Shown here: positions 17,161 through 26,394 of the stretch, piece after piece | Position numbering within the stretch: the stretch's first letter is position 1 | How the letters are laid out: every line of letters starts with the position of its first letter | Source: Streptomyces sp. V3I8 | Lineage (GTDB): Bacteria; Actinomycetota; Actinomycetes; Streptomycetales; Streptomycetaceae | Length of the DNA stretch: 64,000 nucleotides | Direction of reading: 5' to 3' | Assembly: GCF_030817535.1 (NCBI RefSeq) | Contig: NZ_JAUSZL010000002.1 | Location: 4,464,001 to 4,528,000 of the forward strand | Notes under the pieces: generated by a model | Database searches by the model: none | The model's input: only the letters and a program-made list of their open reading frames with translations | Told to the model about the DNA's origin: nothing | Translations under genes and position numbers: made by a program

Positions 17161-18663
17161 GTGACGACGATGACGGAGACGGCCGCGGGGCTGCGCGAGT
17201 TCAAGATGCCCGACGTGGGCGAGGGGCTGACCGAGGCGGAGATCCTCAAGTGGTACGTCCGGCCCGGTGACACGGTCACCGACGGGCAGGTGGTGTGCGA
17301 GGTCGAGACCGCCAAGGCCGCCGTCGAGCTGCCGATCCCCTACGACGGGGTGGTGCACGAGCTGTGCTTCCCCGAGGGGACGACGGTGGACGTCGGCCAG
17401 GTGATCATCTCGGTGGACGTGGGCGGCGGAGCCGCTCCGGCCGCGCCCGCCGAGGCGCCCGCGGCGGCGGCTTCCCCGGCGCAGTCCGTGGCGCAGTCCA
17501 CGGTTCCTGCCGCCGGATCGGCCGACACCGCCGATGCCGCTGCCACTACCGCTGCCGAGGAGCCCGAGGCGGAGGCCCGCAAGCCGGTCCTCGTCGGGTA
17601 CGGGGTCTCGGTGGCCTCCACGAAGCGACGCCCCCGCAGGGGGGTTCCGGTCCGGCAGCCGGAGGCGGCCGAGCCGGTGCAGCGCGAGCTGAACGGACAC
17701 GCGGCTCCCGCGGCTCCCGCGGCCCCCGCGACCCGTCCGCTGGCCAAGCCTCCGGTGCGCAAGCTGGCCAAGGACCTCGGGGTCGACCTGGCCGCGGTCG
17801 TCCCCTCCGGCCCGGACGGGATCATCACCCGCGAGGACGTGCACGCGGCGGTGGCCCCGGCCCCCGTGGCGGAGCCCGTGGCCGCCGCGGCGCCCCCGGC
17901 TCCGGCGACGCCGGCCCCGGTGCGTACCCCCGCCGCGGCCCCGCCCGTCCCGTACGAGGGAGCGCGGGAGACCCGGGTGCCGGTCAAGGGGGTCCGCAAG
18001 GCGACGGCGGCCGCGATGGTCGGCTCGGCGTTCACGGCGCCGCACGTCACCGAGTTCGTCACGGTCGACGTGACGCGCACGATGAAGCTGGTCGAGGAGC
18101 TCAAGCAGGACAAGGACCTGCAGGGGCTGCGGGTGAACCCGCTGCTGCTGATCTCCAAGGCCCTGCTGGTCGCCATCAGGCGCAACCCGGACATCAACGC
18201 CTCGTGGGACGAGGCCAACCAGGAGATCGTGCGGAAGCACTACGTGAACCTGGGCATCGCGGCCGCCACGCCCCGCGGTCTGATCGTCCCGAACATCAAG
18301 GACGCCCACGCCAAGACGCTGCCGCAGCTCGCCGAGGCGCTGGGGGAGCTGGTGGGGACCGCCCGCGAGGGTCGCACCTCGCCGGCGGCCATGCAGGGCG
18401 GGACGGTGACCATCACCAACGTCGGGGTGTTCGGCATCGACACCGGTACGCCGATCCTCAACCCGGGCGAGTCCGCGATCCTCGCCGTCGGGTCCATCAA
18501 GCCGCAGCCGTGGGTGCACAAGGGGAAGGTCAGGCCCCGTCAGGTGACGACGCTCGCGCTGTCCTTCGACCACCGGCTGGTGGACGGGGAGCTGGGCTCC
18601 AAGGTGCTGGCGGACGTGGCGGCGGTTCTCGAACAGCCCAAGCGGTTGATCACCTGGGGGTAG
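17161..18663 (+). CDS. bkdH: Branched-chain 2-oxo acid dehydrogenase E2, second cluster
   Basis: 500-aa dihydrolipoamide acyltransferase. Start GTG 17161 is supported by GGAGAGG at 17151-17157; ATG 17170 is an alternative. Lipoyl domain with lipoyl Lys about K52 (ETAKAAVELP), Ala/Pro linker, a subunit-binding domain (VRKLAKDLGVDLAAVVPSG, about residues 200-235) and a catalytic domain with DHRLVDGE near the end. Compared with bkdC, the linker and the catalytic-loop residues differ (VDGELGSK versus CDGGTAGG). Ends at a 22-bp hairpin. Confidence 0.93.
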   Translation: MTTMTETAAGLREFKMPDVGEGLTEAEILKWYVRPGDTVTDGQVVCEVETAKAAVELPIPYDGVVHELCFPEGTTVDVGQVIISVDVGGGAAPAAPAEAPAAAASPAQSVAQSTVPAAGSADTADAAATTAAEEPEAEARKPVLVGYGVSVASTKRRPRRGVPVRQPEAAEPVQRELNGHAAPAAPAAPATRPLAKPPVRKLAKDLGVDLAAVVPSGPDGIITREDVHAAVAPAPVAEPVAAAAPPAPATPAPVRTPAAAPPVPYEGARETRVPVKGVRKATAAAMVGSAFTAPHVTEFVTVDVTRTMKLVEELKQDKDLQGLRVNPLLLISKALLVAIRRNPDINASWDEANQEIVRKHYVNLGIAAATPRGLIVPNIKDAHAKTLPQLAEALGELVGTAREGRTSPAAMQGGTVTITNVGVFGIDTGTPILNPGESAILAVGSIKPQPWVHKGKVRPRQVTTLALSFDHRLVDGELGSKVLADVAAVLEQPKRLITWG

Positions 18664-18702
18664 CGGTCCGGCGGCTGGCCCCGCGCCCCCGAGGGCAAAA
18701 GA

Positions 18703-18750
18703 CCGCGCCGTTCTCCGCGCCCCTTGTCAGGGGCGCGGAGAACGGCGCGG
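18703..18750. terminator. Bidirectional hairpin between bkdH and D,D-carboxypeptidase
   Basis: Perfect 22-bp stem with loop TGTC (arms 18703-18724 and 18729-18750), built from the GTTCTCCGCGCCCCT version of the dispersed intergenic repeat. It sits between convergent genes and can terminate both. Confidence 0.85.
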
Positions 18751-18765
18751 TGTTTCTCCGCTCCG

Positions 18766-19662
18766 CTACCGGGCGAAGCCGTAGTTCATGATCTTCTTCG
18801 CGTCCGACTCGCGCGCCGTGATGGACGTCGAGGCGAGCACGGTCCCGATGACCGTCTTCCCGTTGCGGGTGGCGGCGAAGACCAGGCAGTACTTGGCCTC
18901 CGGGCCGGAGCCGGTCTTGACGCCGATCGAGCCGCTGTAGCTGCTGAGCAGACCGTTGGTGTTGGTCCACGCCGCCATCGTGCGGGTGCCGCCGGTCTTC
19001 GTCACGGTCTTCGCCGTGTACGACTTCTTCTTCACGATCGCACGGAAGTTGGCGCTCTTCATCGCGCTGCTGGCGATCTTCGTCAGATCGCGCGGCGTGG
19101 AGTAGTTCGAGCCGTTGCCGATGCCGTCGAACGAGTCGAACTTCGTGTTCGTCAGGCCGAGGTCCCTGGCCTGCTTGTTCATCTTGCCGATGAACGACTT
19201 CACGCGGGCGGCCCGCGTCGAACCGGCACCGAACTTGTCGGCGAGCGCGTACGCGGCGTCGCAGCCGGACGGCAGCATCAGGCCGTACAGGAGCTGGCGG
19301 ACGGTGACCTTGTCGCCGACGATCAGGCGGGCCGACGAGGCGTTGTTGGCGACGATGTAGTCGCTGTACGCCTTCTGGATGGTGACCTTGGTGTCCAGGT
19401 TCAGGTTGGGCTGCGACAGCACGACCTTCGCGGTCATGATCTTCGTCGTGGACCCGGTGGAGCGGCGCGTGTCCGCGGCCTTGGTGTAGAGCGATGTGCC
19501 CGTGCCGTTGTTCATCACGAAGCCGCCCTTGGCGGCGATCGTGGGAACCGTGAGGGCCTGTGCGGGTGCCGTGCTGAGAGCTCCGGAGGCGAGCACGGCT
19601 CCGGTGGTGAAGACCACTGCGGCAGCTCTGCGAACCCGTAGACCCTTGATGGCCGTTTTCAA
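18766..19662 (-). CDS. D-alanyl-D-alanine carboxypeptidase (S11, low-molecular-weight PBP)
   Basis: About 298 aa from the most plausible start, TTG 19662 (LKTAIKGLRVRRAAAVV then a signal peptide ending near PAQA); the frame is open to 19815, so the start is uncertain. Exported peptidase that trims pentapeptide stems in peptidoglycan. Active-site Ser in GSTTKIM (SxxK), second motif SGC in LPSGCDAA where the family usually has SGN, and KTG in GVKTGSG. The Cys in the second motif is unusual against E. coli PBP5, although I recall it in Streptomyces homologues. Confidence 0.88.
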   Translation of the reverse strand: MKTAIKGLRVRRAAAVVFTTGAVLASGALSTAPAQALTVPTIAAKGGFVMNNGTGTSLYTKAADTRRSTGSTTKIMTAKVVLSQPNLNLDTKVTIQKAYSDYIVANNASSARLIVGDKVTVRQLLYGLMLPSGCDAAYALADKFGAGSTRAARVKSFIGKMNKQARDLGLTNTKFDSFDGIGNGSNYSTPRDLTKIASSAMKSANFRAIVKKKSYTAKTVTKTGGTRTMAAWTNTNGLLSSYSGSIGVKTGSGPEAKYCLVFAATRNGKTVIGTVLASTSITARESDAKKIMNYGFAR

Positions 19663-19865
19663 GTCGAATACCCCGATTACGTTGAAAGCACCGAGAGAGT
19701 GCCAAATGCCCCAGGAGGACGGCCACTTCAAAGTGGCGCCTTCCCTTGAGACTCGTAGGTAGCACAGAAGGATGTATGTGAGACGAGGCGGGGTGGATCT
19801 TTTTACCTCGTCCATATCCTGGACCGCCCCTGATCATGCGTACATGTTGTATCTATGCTGTGCGC

Positions 19866-20614
<749 letters not shown>

Positions 20615-20618
<4 letters not shown>

Positions 20619-21943
20619 GCTCGTCCTCGGCGTCCTCGGCGTCCTCGTCGTCCTCGCCCACCCTGCCCGGCGATCCGCCCGGCGGCCGCAGAGCCGTCAC
20701 GGTCTGGTCCGTCGGGGTCTCCGTCTACTTCGTCGCGGTCATCTTCCGTACGTCGCTGGGGGTGGCGGGACTCGACGCCGCCGACCGCTTCCACGTCAAC
20801 GCCTCCGCGCTGTCGACCTTCTCGATCCTCCAGCTCCTCGTCTACGCGGGCATGCAGATACCCGTCGGCCTGATGGTCGACCGGCTGGGCACCAAGAAGG
20901 TGCTGACCCTCGGCGTCGTCCTGTTCACGATCGGACAGCTGGGCTTCGCGTTCTCGCCGACCTACGGGACGGCGCTGGCCTCGCGGGCGCTGCTCGGGTG
21001 CGGTGACGCGATGACGTTCATCAGCGTGCTGCGTCTGGGCTCGCGCTGGTTCCCGGCCCGGCGCGGACCGATGGTCGCGCAGCTCGCGGGCCTGGTGGGC
21101 ATGGCGGGCAACCTCGTCTCGACGCTCGTCATAGCCCGGCTGCTGCACGGCGTCGGCTGGACGGCGGCGTTCGCGGGGAGTTCGGTCGCCGGTGTCGTCG
21201 TCCTCGTCCTGATGCTGGTGTTCCTCAAGGACCACCCCGAGGGGCACGAGCCGGAGCCCTTCCCGCACCGGGGAGCCGCGTACGTGCGCCGCCAGATCGC
21301 GGCGTCCTGGCGGGAGCCCGGGACCCGGCTCGGACTGTGGGTGCACTTCACGACCCAGTTCCCGGCGATGGTGTTCCTGCTGCTGTGGGGACTGCCGTTC
21401 CTCGTCGAGGCCCAGGGCCTGTCCCGGGCGACGGCCGGCGAACTCCTCACGCTCGTCGTGCTCTCCAACATGCTCGTCGGCCTGGTGTACGGGCAGATCG
21501 TCGCCCGGCACCACGCGGCGCGGCTGCCGCTGGCGCTCGGCACGGTCCTGTCGACGGCCGTCGTGTGGGCCGCCACGCTCGCGTACCCCGCCGAGCACGC
21601 GCCGATGTGGCTGCTGGTGGTGCTGTGCGCGGTCCTCGGGGCGTGCGGACCCGCGTCGATGATCGGGTTCGACTTCGCACGGCCCGCCAATCCGCCCGAG
21701 CGGCAGGGGACCGCCTCCGGCATCACCAACATGGGCGGGTTCGTCGCGTCCATGACGACACTGTTCGCGGTGGGGGTGCTGCTGGACGCCACCGGGGGGA
21801 GCTACACGGTCGCCTTCTCGGCGGTGTTCGTCCTGCAGGCCCTCGGACTGAGCCAGATCCTGCGGCTGCGCAAGCAGGCGGCCCGGCGGGAGCGGGAGCG
21901 GTTGGTCGCGAGCCGGGTGGAGACGGTGCATGTGCCCGCGTAG
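20615..21943 (+). CDS. Major facilitator superfamily transporter
   Basis: 442-aa permease with about 12 TM segments, starting with a Ser-rich cytosolic N-terminus. Signature loop LMVDRLGTKKVLTLG between TM2 and TM3. The substrate is unknown; sequence order resembles the sugar-phosphate/organic anion transporter branch. It overlaps the GntR gene by ATGA, so expression is probably under that repressor. No metabolic enzyme follows to hint at the cargo. Confidence 0.87.
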
Positions 21944-22010
21944 GCGGGTGGGGGCACGGGGGCGGGTCCGCCCCCGCCGCCCCGGACACCGGACGGGCTG
22001 AGGCCGGAAA

Positions 22011-22835
22011 CTACGGCGTCACCGTGAAGTTCCTCAAGATCGCCGCTGTCAGTTCCGGATCGCCCTCCGTCTTCAGGCGGTCCGAGACCGCCTCCGGGGT
22101 CACCCGGCCGCAGGCCAGGCGGAAGTAGGTCTCCCAGTCGAGGGCGAGCGTGGCGGCCGGGCCGAGGGACGGGGCACCGTCTATCGAACCGACACCGTCG
22201 GCGTCGACGCGGACCGTGCGCAGGAACTCGACCGGTCCGTGCACGTCGAAGACGACCGCCGAGTTGGCCGGCGCGCCCGCGTCCTTGGCGACGACCTTGG
22301 GGAGCCTGCTGAGCAGCACGTCACGGGTGATGTACGCACCCGGGGAGTCGAGGTTGCCCGGCCGGCCCAGGGTGGTGCGCAGGTCCTGTTCGTGCACCCA
22401 GAGGTCGAACGCCCGGTTGCGCATGGACTCCTCGAGGGTGACCTCGGTGCCGAGCGGGCCGCGCACCAGCGTGCCGGGCTGCCGCGACTCGTTGCGCAGC
22501 TGGCGGTTGCGGCGGATGACCGTGTACTCCAGCTCGGAGGTCATCTCCGGAGCGGTGTGGTGGCGGCGGACGTCGACCTGCATCTCCATGTACCGCTGGT
22601 GCTCGTTCGTCACGTGGTACAGGTCGCGGGGGAGCGTGTGGATCGGCCGGGGGTCGCCCAGCGCCTCGCAGTCGAGGCCGATCACATGGGAGACGAGGTC
22701 GCGCACCGACCAGCCCGGGCATGGAGTCCGCCGGTTCCATTCCCCCTCCACCAGCGGCGACACCAGTTCGGATATCGCGTCGATAGAATGGGTCCAGGCG
22801 TCGGCGTAGGACTGAAGGCTCGGATGCAGACTCAC
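22011..22835 (-). CDS. Maleylpyruvate isomerase-family (mycothiol-dependent type) protein
   Basis: 274 aa from GTG 22835. N-terminal DinB-like/MDMPI fold (WTHSIDAISELVSPL, RRTPCPGWSVRDLVSHVIG and FDLWVHEQDLR supply the His/Glu metal site) followed by a C-terminal SCP2-like domain. Family members use mycothiol and a metal for isomerisation or S-transfer; the substrate here cannot be told. It is divergent from the carbon-nitrogen hydrolase gene. Confidence 0.8.
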   Translation of the reverse strand: MSLHPSLQSYADAWTHSIDAISELVSPLVEGEWNRRTPCPGWSVRDLVSHVIGLDCEALGDPRPIHTLPRDLYHVTNEHQRYMEMQVDVRRHHTAPEMTSELEYTVIRRNRQLRNESRQPGTLVRGPLGTEVTLEESMRNRAFDLWVHEQDLRTTLGRPGNLDSPGAYITRDVLLSRLPKVVAKDAGAPANSAVVFDVHGPVEFLRTVRVDADGVGSIDGAPSLGPAATLALDWETYFRLACGRVTPEAVSDRLKTEGDPELTAAILRNFTVTP

Positions 22836-22991
22836 GGAAACGGGACCCCTCGGGCGATTCGGGCGCGGGCAGTGCACAGGGAGCGGGTGTCTTGGGACGC
22901 TAAGTTACGCTGCTGTGAGGCACCCCGGCAGTGCTTTCGTGTGACGATCGTAGGCCCGTATCAAAGGCTCGAATGCCAGGACGGTGGTAGT

Positions 22992-23810
22992 GTGCGCGCC
23001 TCTCTCCTCCAGATCGCCGTGGACGACGCCGAACCGGTCGACTCCCGCAGGCGGCGCGTCGCCTCGCTGGTGAGCCGGCAGAGCGGGTCCGACCTGGTGA
23101 TCCTGCCCGAGCTGTGGACCACCGGTGCCTTCGCCTACGAGTCGTTCGGCGCCGAGGCCGAGCCGCTCGAAGGGCCCACGTACGAGGCGATGGCCAAGGC
23201 GGCGAGCGATGCGGGCGTGTGGCTGCACGCCGGTTCGATCCCCGAACGGGCTGCCTCCGGCGACGGCGCCGGCGGCGATGCGGGGGCGCTCTACAACACC
23301 TCCCTCGTCTTCTCCCCCTCCGGTGAACTCGTCGCCTCGTACCGGAAGATCCACCGGTTCGGGTTCGACAAGGGTGAGGCCGTGCTGATGGGGGCCGGGT
23401 CCGAGCTGGTGACCGTGGCCCTGCCCGGGACCACGCTCGGGCTGGCCACCTGTTACGACCTCCGCTTCCCCGAGCTCTTCCGCGGACTCGTCGACGCGGG
23501 GGCGCAGACGTTCGTCGTCCCGGCGGGCTGGCCCGCGCGGCGGCGGTCGCACTGGACGCTGCTCGCCCGGGCCCGGGCCGTCGAGGATCAGGCGTTCGTG
23601 CTGGCCTGCGGGACGGGCGGGGAGCATGCGGGGGTGCCGCAGGCGGGGCACTCCGTCGTGGTGGATCCGTGGGGGGAGGTCCTCGCCGAGGCGGGGGACG
23701 GTGAGGAGGTCCTCACCGTGGAGTTCGATCCCGCGAAGGTGGGGGTCACGCGGGAGCAGTTCCCGGCGCTGAAGGACCGGCTGATGGGGGTTGCGGCGCC
23801 GCGCGGGTGA
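22992..23810 (+). CDS. Carbon-nitrogen hydrolase (omega-amidase/Nit2-like)
   Basis: 272-aa nitrilase-superfamily amidase. Catalytic Glu in ILPELW, Lys in YRKIHRFGFDKGE, Cys in TCYDLRFPELFR: a complete Glu-Lys-Cys triad. The pattern is closest to omega-amidase/Nit2, which hydrolyses alpha-ketoglutaramate and related metabolite-repair amides. GTG 22992 follows GGACGG; the upstream open frame is antisense to the MDMPI gene. Followed by C-rich intergenic sequence. Confidence 0.88.
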   Translation: MRASLLQIAVDDAEPVDSRRRRVASLVSRQSGSDLVILPELWTTGAFAYESFGAEAEPLEGPTYEAMAKAASDAGVWLHAGSIPERAASGDGAGGDAGALYNTSLVFSPSGELVASYRKIHRFGFDKGEAVLMGAGSELVTVALPGTTLGLATCYDLRFPELFRGLVDAGAQTFVVPAGWPARRRSHWTLLARARAVEDQAFVLACGTGGEHAGVPQAGHSVVVDPWGEVLAEAGDGEEVLTVEFDPAKVGVTREQFPALKDRLMGVAAPRG

Positions 23811-23984
23811 CCTGCCTCCGGTTTTCGCCCCGCCCCCGCCTCCGCCTCCGCCCCTGCCGCCCCTGTCCTTCCCGTCACTGCGCGGGGGCGCTGCCCCCGG
23901 ACCCCCGGTCCTCAAGCGCCGGCCGGGCCGAGGATGTCGCGGCCGAGCCGCGAATCTCTCGGCCCGGCCGGGGGCGGGGATCCC
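23811..23984. repeat. Pyrimidine-rich tract and dispersed intergenic repeat
   Basis: Between convergent genes lies a (CCGCCT)n-like tract (23828-23868) followed by a sequence of the GGGGCGCTGCCCCCGGACC and CAAGCGCCGGCCGGGCC type, a motif commonly seen between Streptomyces genes (from memory). A related half, ACACCGGACGGGCTGA, occurs at about 21984-21999. No gene seen. Confidence 0.5.
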
Positions 23985-24479
23985 TCAGTCGGACTCCCTC
24001 TCCTTCTCCGCCAGGTGGATGACGCACACCGCCACCGCGATCAGCAGTGCCGGGTCCGCGTCCTCCCGTACGATCTCGACGCCGTACGTCTCCCTCACCC
24101 GCAGCCAGCGGCGCGAGATGTGGGCCAGCATCTGCCCGTCGTACTCGACGACGAACTCCCGGTCGAGGATCTTGCCGCTGACATCCAGCTCGGTGCCGTC
24201 GGCGAGCGCGACGCGGTAGTGGTTGCGCAGCAGCGACAGCCGCTTCCTGCGGATGGTCGCCAGCGGCTCGCCGTCCCGCTCGACGGCCATCGTGTCCCGC
24301 AGCGCGAGCATCTTCTTGTGGATGTCGATCAGCACCCGCCCCTGCGGATCCTTCAGCTCGAAGGTGTCCCGCAGCCGCATCGCCTTGCCGTCGACGAGGA
24401 AGGCCTTGCGGCCCTGCTCGTCCTCGATCCAGTAGTCGTCACCGATACCCAGGATCCGGTCGCGTACGAGGAATTTCAT
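23985..24479 (-). CDS. LURP-one-related (Tubby-like fold) protein
   Basis: 164 aa. The beta-rich sequence (MKFLVRDRILGIGDDYWI, AFLVDGKAMRLRDTFEL, KKMLALRDTMAVERDG) is typical of the LURP-one/Tubby-C family, which may bind phospholipid or act as a membrane-associated sensor; no bacterial function is established to my knowledge. Its ATG overlaps the stop of the upstream AraC-type regulator (ATGA at 24476-24479), so they are one operon. Confidence 0.82.
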   Translation of the reverse strand: MKFLVRDRILGIGDDYWIEDEQGRKAFLVDGKAMRLRDTFELKDPQGRVLIDIHKKMLALRDTMAVERDGEPLATIRRKRLSLLRNHYRVALADGTELDVSGKILDREFVVEYDGQMLAHISRRWLRVRETYGVEIVREDADPALLIAVAVCVIHLAEKERESD

Positions 24480-25465
24480 ACCTTTGGTGCTTCCCCGGCG
24501 ACAGGCCCGAAACGCCGCCGATAGGCCGACGGGCTGAGTCCGGTCTCGCGCCGCAGCCGTGTCCGCAGGTTGGCGGCGGTGCCGAGGCCGCTGTGCCGGG
24601 CCACGACGTCCAGGCGTTCCTCGCCGCGCTCGATGAGCCGGCAGGCCAGCGCCACCCGTTCGCCGGTCAGCCAGGCCAGCGGGGTGGTACCGAGCTGGGC
24701 GCGGAAGCGGCGGTGCAGCGTGGCCGGGCTGACCGCCGCGCGGGTCGCCAGGTCGGCGACCGTCAGGGGGTCGCCGATCCGCTCCGCGGCCCAGGCGAGC
24801 AGCGGTGCCAGCGACTCGTCGGGTACGTCGGGCACGGGCCGTTCGACGAACTGCCGCTGCCCACCGTCACGGTGGGCGGCGAAGACGAGCCGCCGGGACA
24901 CGGCGTTCGCGATCTCGGCGCCGTGGTCGCGCCGCACGATGTGCAGGCCGAGATCGAGCGCGGCCGCGCTGCCGGCCGCGGTCAGCACGTCACCCTCGTC
25001 GACGAAGAGGACGTCCGGCTCCAGGAGGACCTTCGGATGGAGCTCCCGGAAGAGGCCGGCCCAGCGCCAGTGCGTGGTGGCCCGGCGGCCGTCCAGGATC
25101 CCGGCCTCGGCGAGCGCGAAGCTGCCGGTGCACAGGCTCACCACGCGGGCGCCCCGCGCGTGGGTGCGTCGGATCACGTCGAGCACGGCCTCGCCGCGCG
25201 GCACGACGTTGTCGGGGCGGCCGGGCACGACGAGCGTGTCCGCCCCGTCCGCCGCGTCGAGGCCGGGCACCCCGCTCAGCGTGAAGAAGCCGTGGTTCAT
25301 CCGGATCTCGGGGGCGGGTGTGCACAGCGTCAGTTCGTACAGCGGCGCCGGGAGGCCGAGTTCGGGGCGGGGCAGTCCGAACAGCTCGGTCGCGACGCCG
25401 ACTTCGAAGGGGTTGGTGCCCTCGTCGACGACGACGGCGACGCGGTGCGAGGATCCGTGCGGCAT
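24476..25465 (-). CDS. GlxA-type regulator: DJ-1/PfpI domain plus AraC HTH
   Basis: 329 aa. N-terminal class-I-glutamine-amidotransferase-like domain (about residues 8-170; SLCTGSFALAEAGILDG contains the nucleophile-elbow Cys) fused to a C-terminal AraC DNA-binding domain (about 225-320; VADLATRAAVSPATLHRRF and HSGLGTAANLRTRLRR). Such regulators respond to small amines or thiols and often act on neighbouring genes; here the LURP-one gene downstream is the only co-operonic partner, and a cupin gene is divergent. Confidence 0.88.
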   Translation of the reverse strand: MPHGSSHRVAVVVDEGTNPFEVGVATELFGLPRPELGLPAPLYELTLCTPAPEIRMNHGFFTLSGVPGLDAADGADTLVVPGRPDNVVPRGEAVLDVIRRTHARGARVVSLCTGSFALAEAGILDGRRATTHWRWAGLFRELHPKVLLEPDVLFVDEGDVLTAAGSAAALDLGLHIVRRDHGAEIANAVSRRLVFAAHRDGGQRQFVERPVPDVPDESLAPLLAWAAERIGDPLTVADLATRAAVSPATLHRRFRAQLGTTPLAWLTGERVALACRLIERGEERLDVVARHSGLGTAANLRTRLRRETGLSPSAYRRRFGPVAGEAPKV

Positions 25466-25516
25466 GTGCGATTTCTAGCACTCGTCCACGCGTCCGTCAC
25501 GCCCCACGATGAGTCC

Positions 25517-25957
25517 ATGACCAAGCAAAGGCCCACCGCAGACCGGCCCACCGCAGACCGACCGGCCGCCGACCGGCCCGTCGTCCTCGCCGACGCCCTC
25601 GACTCCTTCACCGAGCTGTGGAGTCCTCGTATCGTCGCGTCCGTCAACGACTACGACGTCCGGCTCGCCAAGGTGCGAGGTGAGCACGTCTGGCACACCC
25701 ATGACCACACCGACGAGTTCTTCCTGGTCGTGGAGGGCGAGCTGCTCATCGCCCTGCGCGAGCCGGCCGGTGAGCGCACGGTCACACTCGCCCGGGGGTC
25801 GCTCTTCACGGTGCCGCGCGGTGTCGAGCACAGGCCGTCCGCCCCGTCGGGCGCGGCGATCCTGGTCTTCGAACCCACCGGGACGCTGTCCGTCGGCGAC
25901 CGGCACGAAGAGGTTCCGGACCACGTGGACGTCACCACGGGGCACCCGCTCACCTGA
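25517..25957 (+). CDS. Small cupin-domain protein
   Basis: 146 aa from ATG 25517. A degenerate N-terminal repeat (PTADRPTADRPAADRP) leads into a single cupin barrel with motif 1 HVWHTHDHTDEFFLVVEGE (metal His/Glu set) and motif 2 FTVPRGVEHRP. Possible roles are sugar-isomerase-like or dioxygenase-like chemistry or ligand sensing; undecided. It is divergent from the AraC/DJ-1 regulator, with a 51-base gap that may be shared control DNA. Confidence 0.8.
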   Translation: MTKQRPTADRPTADRPAADRPVVLADALDSFTELWSPRIVASVNDYDVRLAKVRGEHVWHTHDHTDEFFLVVEGELLIALREPAGERTVTLARGSLFTVPRGVEHRPSAPSGAAILVFEPTGTLSVGDRHEEVPDHVDVTTGHPLT

Positions 25958-25986
25958 CGGCCGGCGGTCCCCGGTACGTGTGCCCG

Positions 25987-26238
25987 TCAGGCGCCGTAGC
26001 CGTCGTTGTAACCGGTGGAGTTGGGGTGCCGCGTGTCGTCGACCACCTGCGTGCTCTGCTGCGGCACCACGACCCTGCGCCGCCTGGCGATGCTGCTGAA
26101 CGTCGCCACGCCGATCAGTCCGACGACCATGAAGATGACGCCGACCAGGTCGAGGTTGACCCCCTGCATGTCCCAGTCGGTCGCGAACGTGAGGATCGCC
26201 CCTACGGCGATCAGAATGATGCACCCGCCCAGACCCAT
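25987..26238 (-). CDS. DUF6458-type two-TM membrane protein
   Basis: 83 aa from ATG 26238, preceded by CAGGAGGC. TM1 GLGGCIILIAVGAILTFA, a short loop WDMQGVNLDL, TM2 VGVIFMVVGLIGVATF, then a basic stop-transfer ARRRR and a cytosolic tail. This matches a small actinobacterial family of unknown function (DUF6458, from memory). The open frame up to 26394 adds unlikely residues. Confidence 0.82.
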   Translation of the reverse strand: MGLGGCIILIAVGAILTFATDWDMQGVNLDLVGVIFMVVGLIGVATFSSIARRRRVVVPQQSTQVVDDTRHPNSTGYNDGYGA

Positions 26239-26394
26239 GGGTGTCGCCTCCTGTTGCGCACGGTGTCGTGCCGGGCCCGGGGACCGTATGCCCCCGGGTG
26301 CGTCACGAGTACCCGGAACCCGGTCCTCCATGCAGCGGCGGATCCGTCCGCGCCCTACCGGGGCGGACGGTGGATCAGGAGGACGCCGGGCCAA

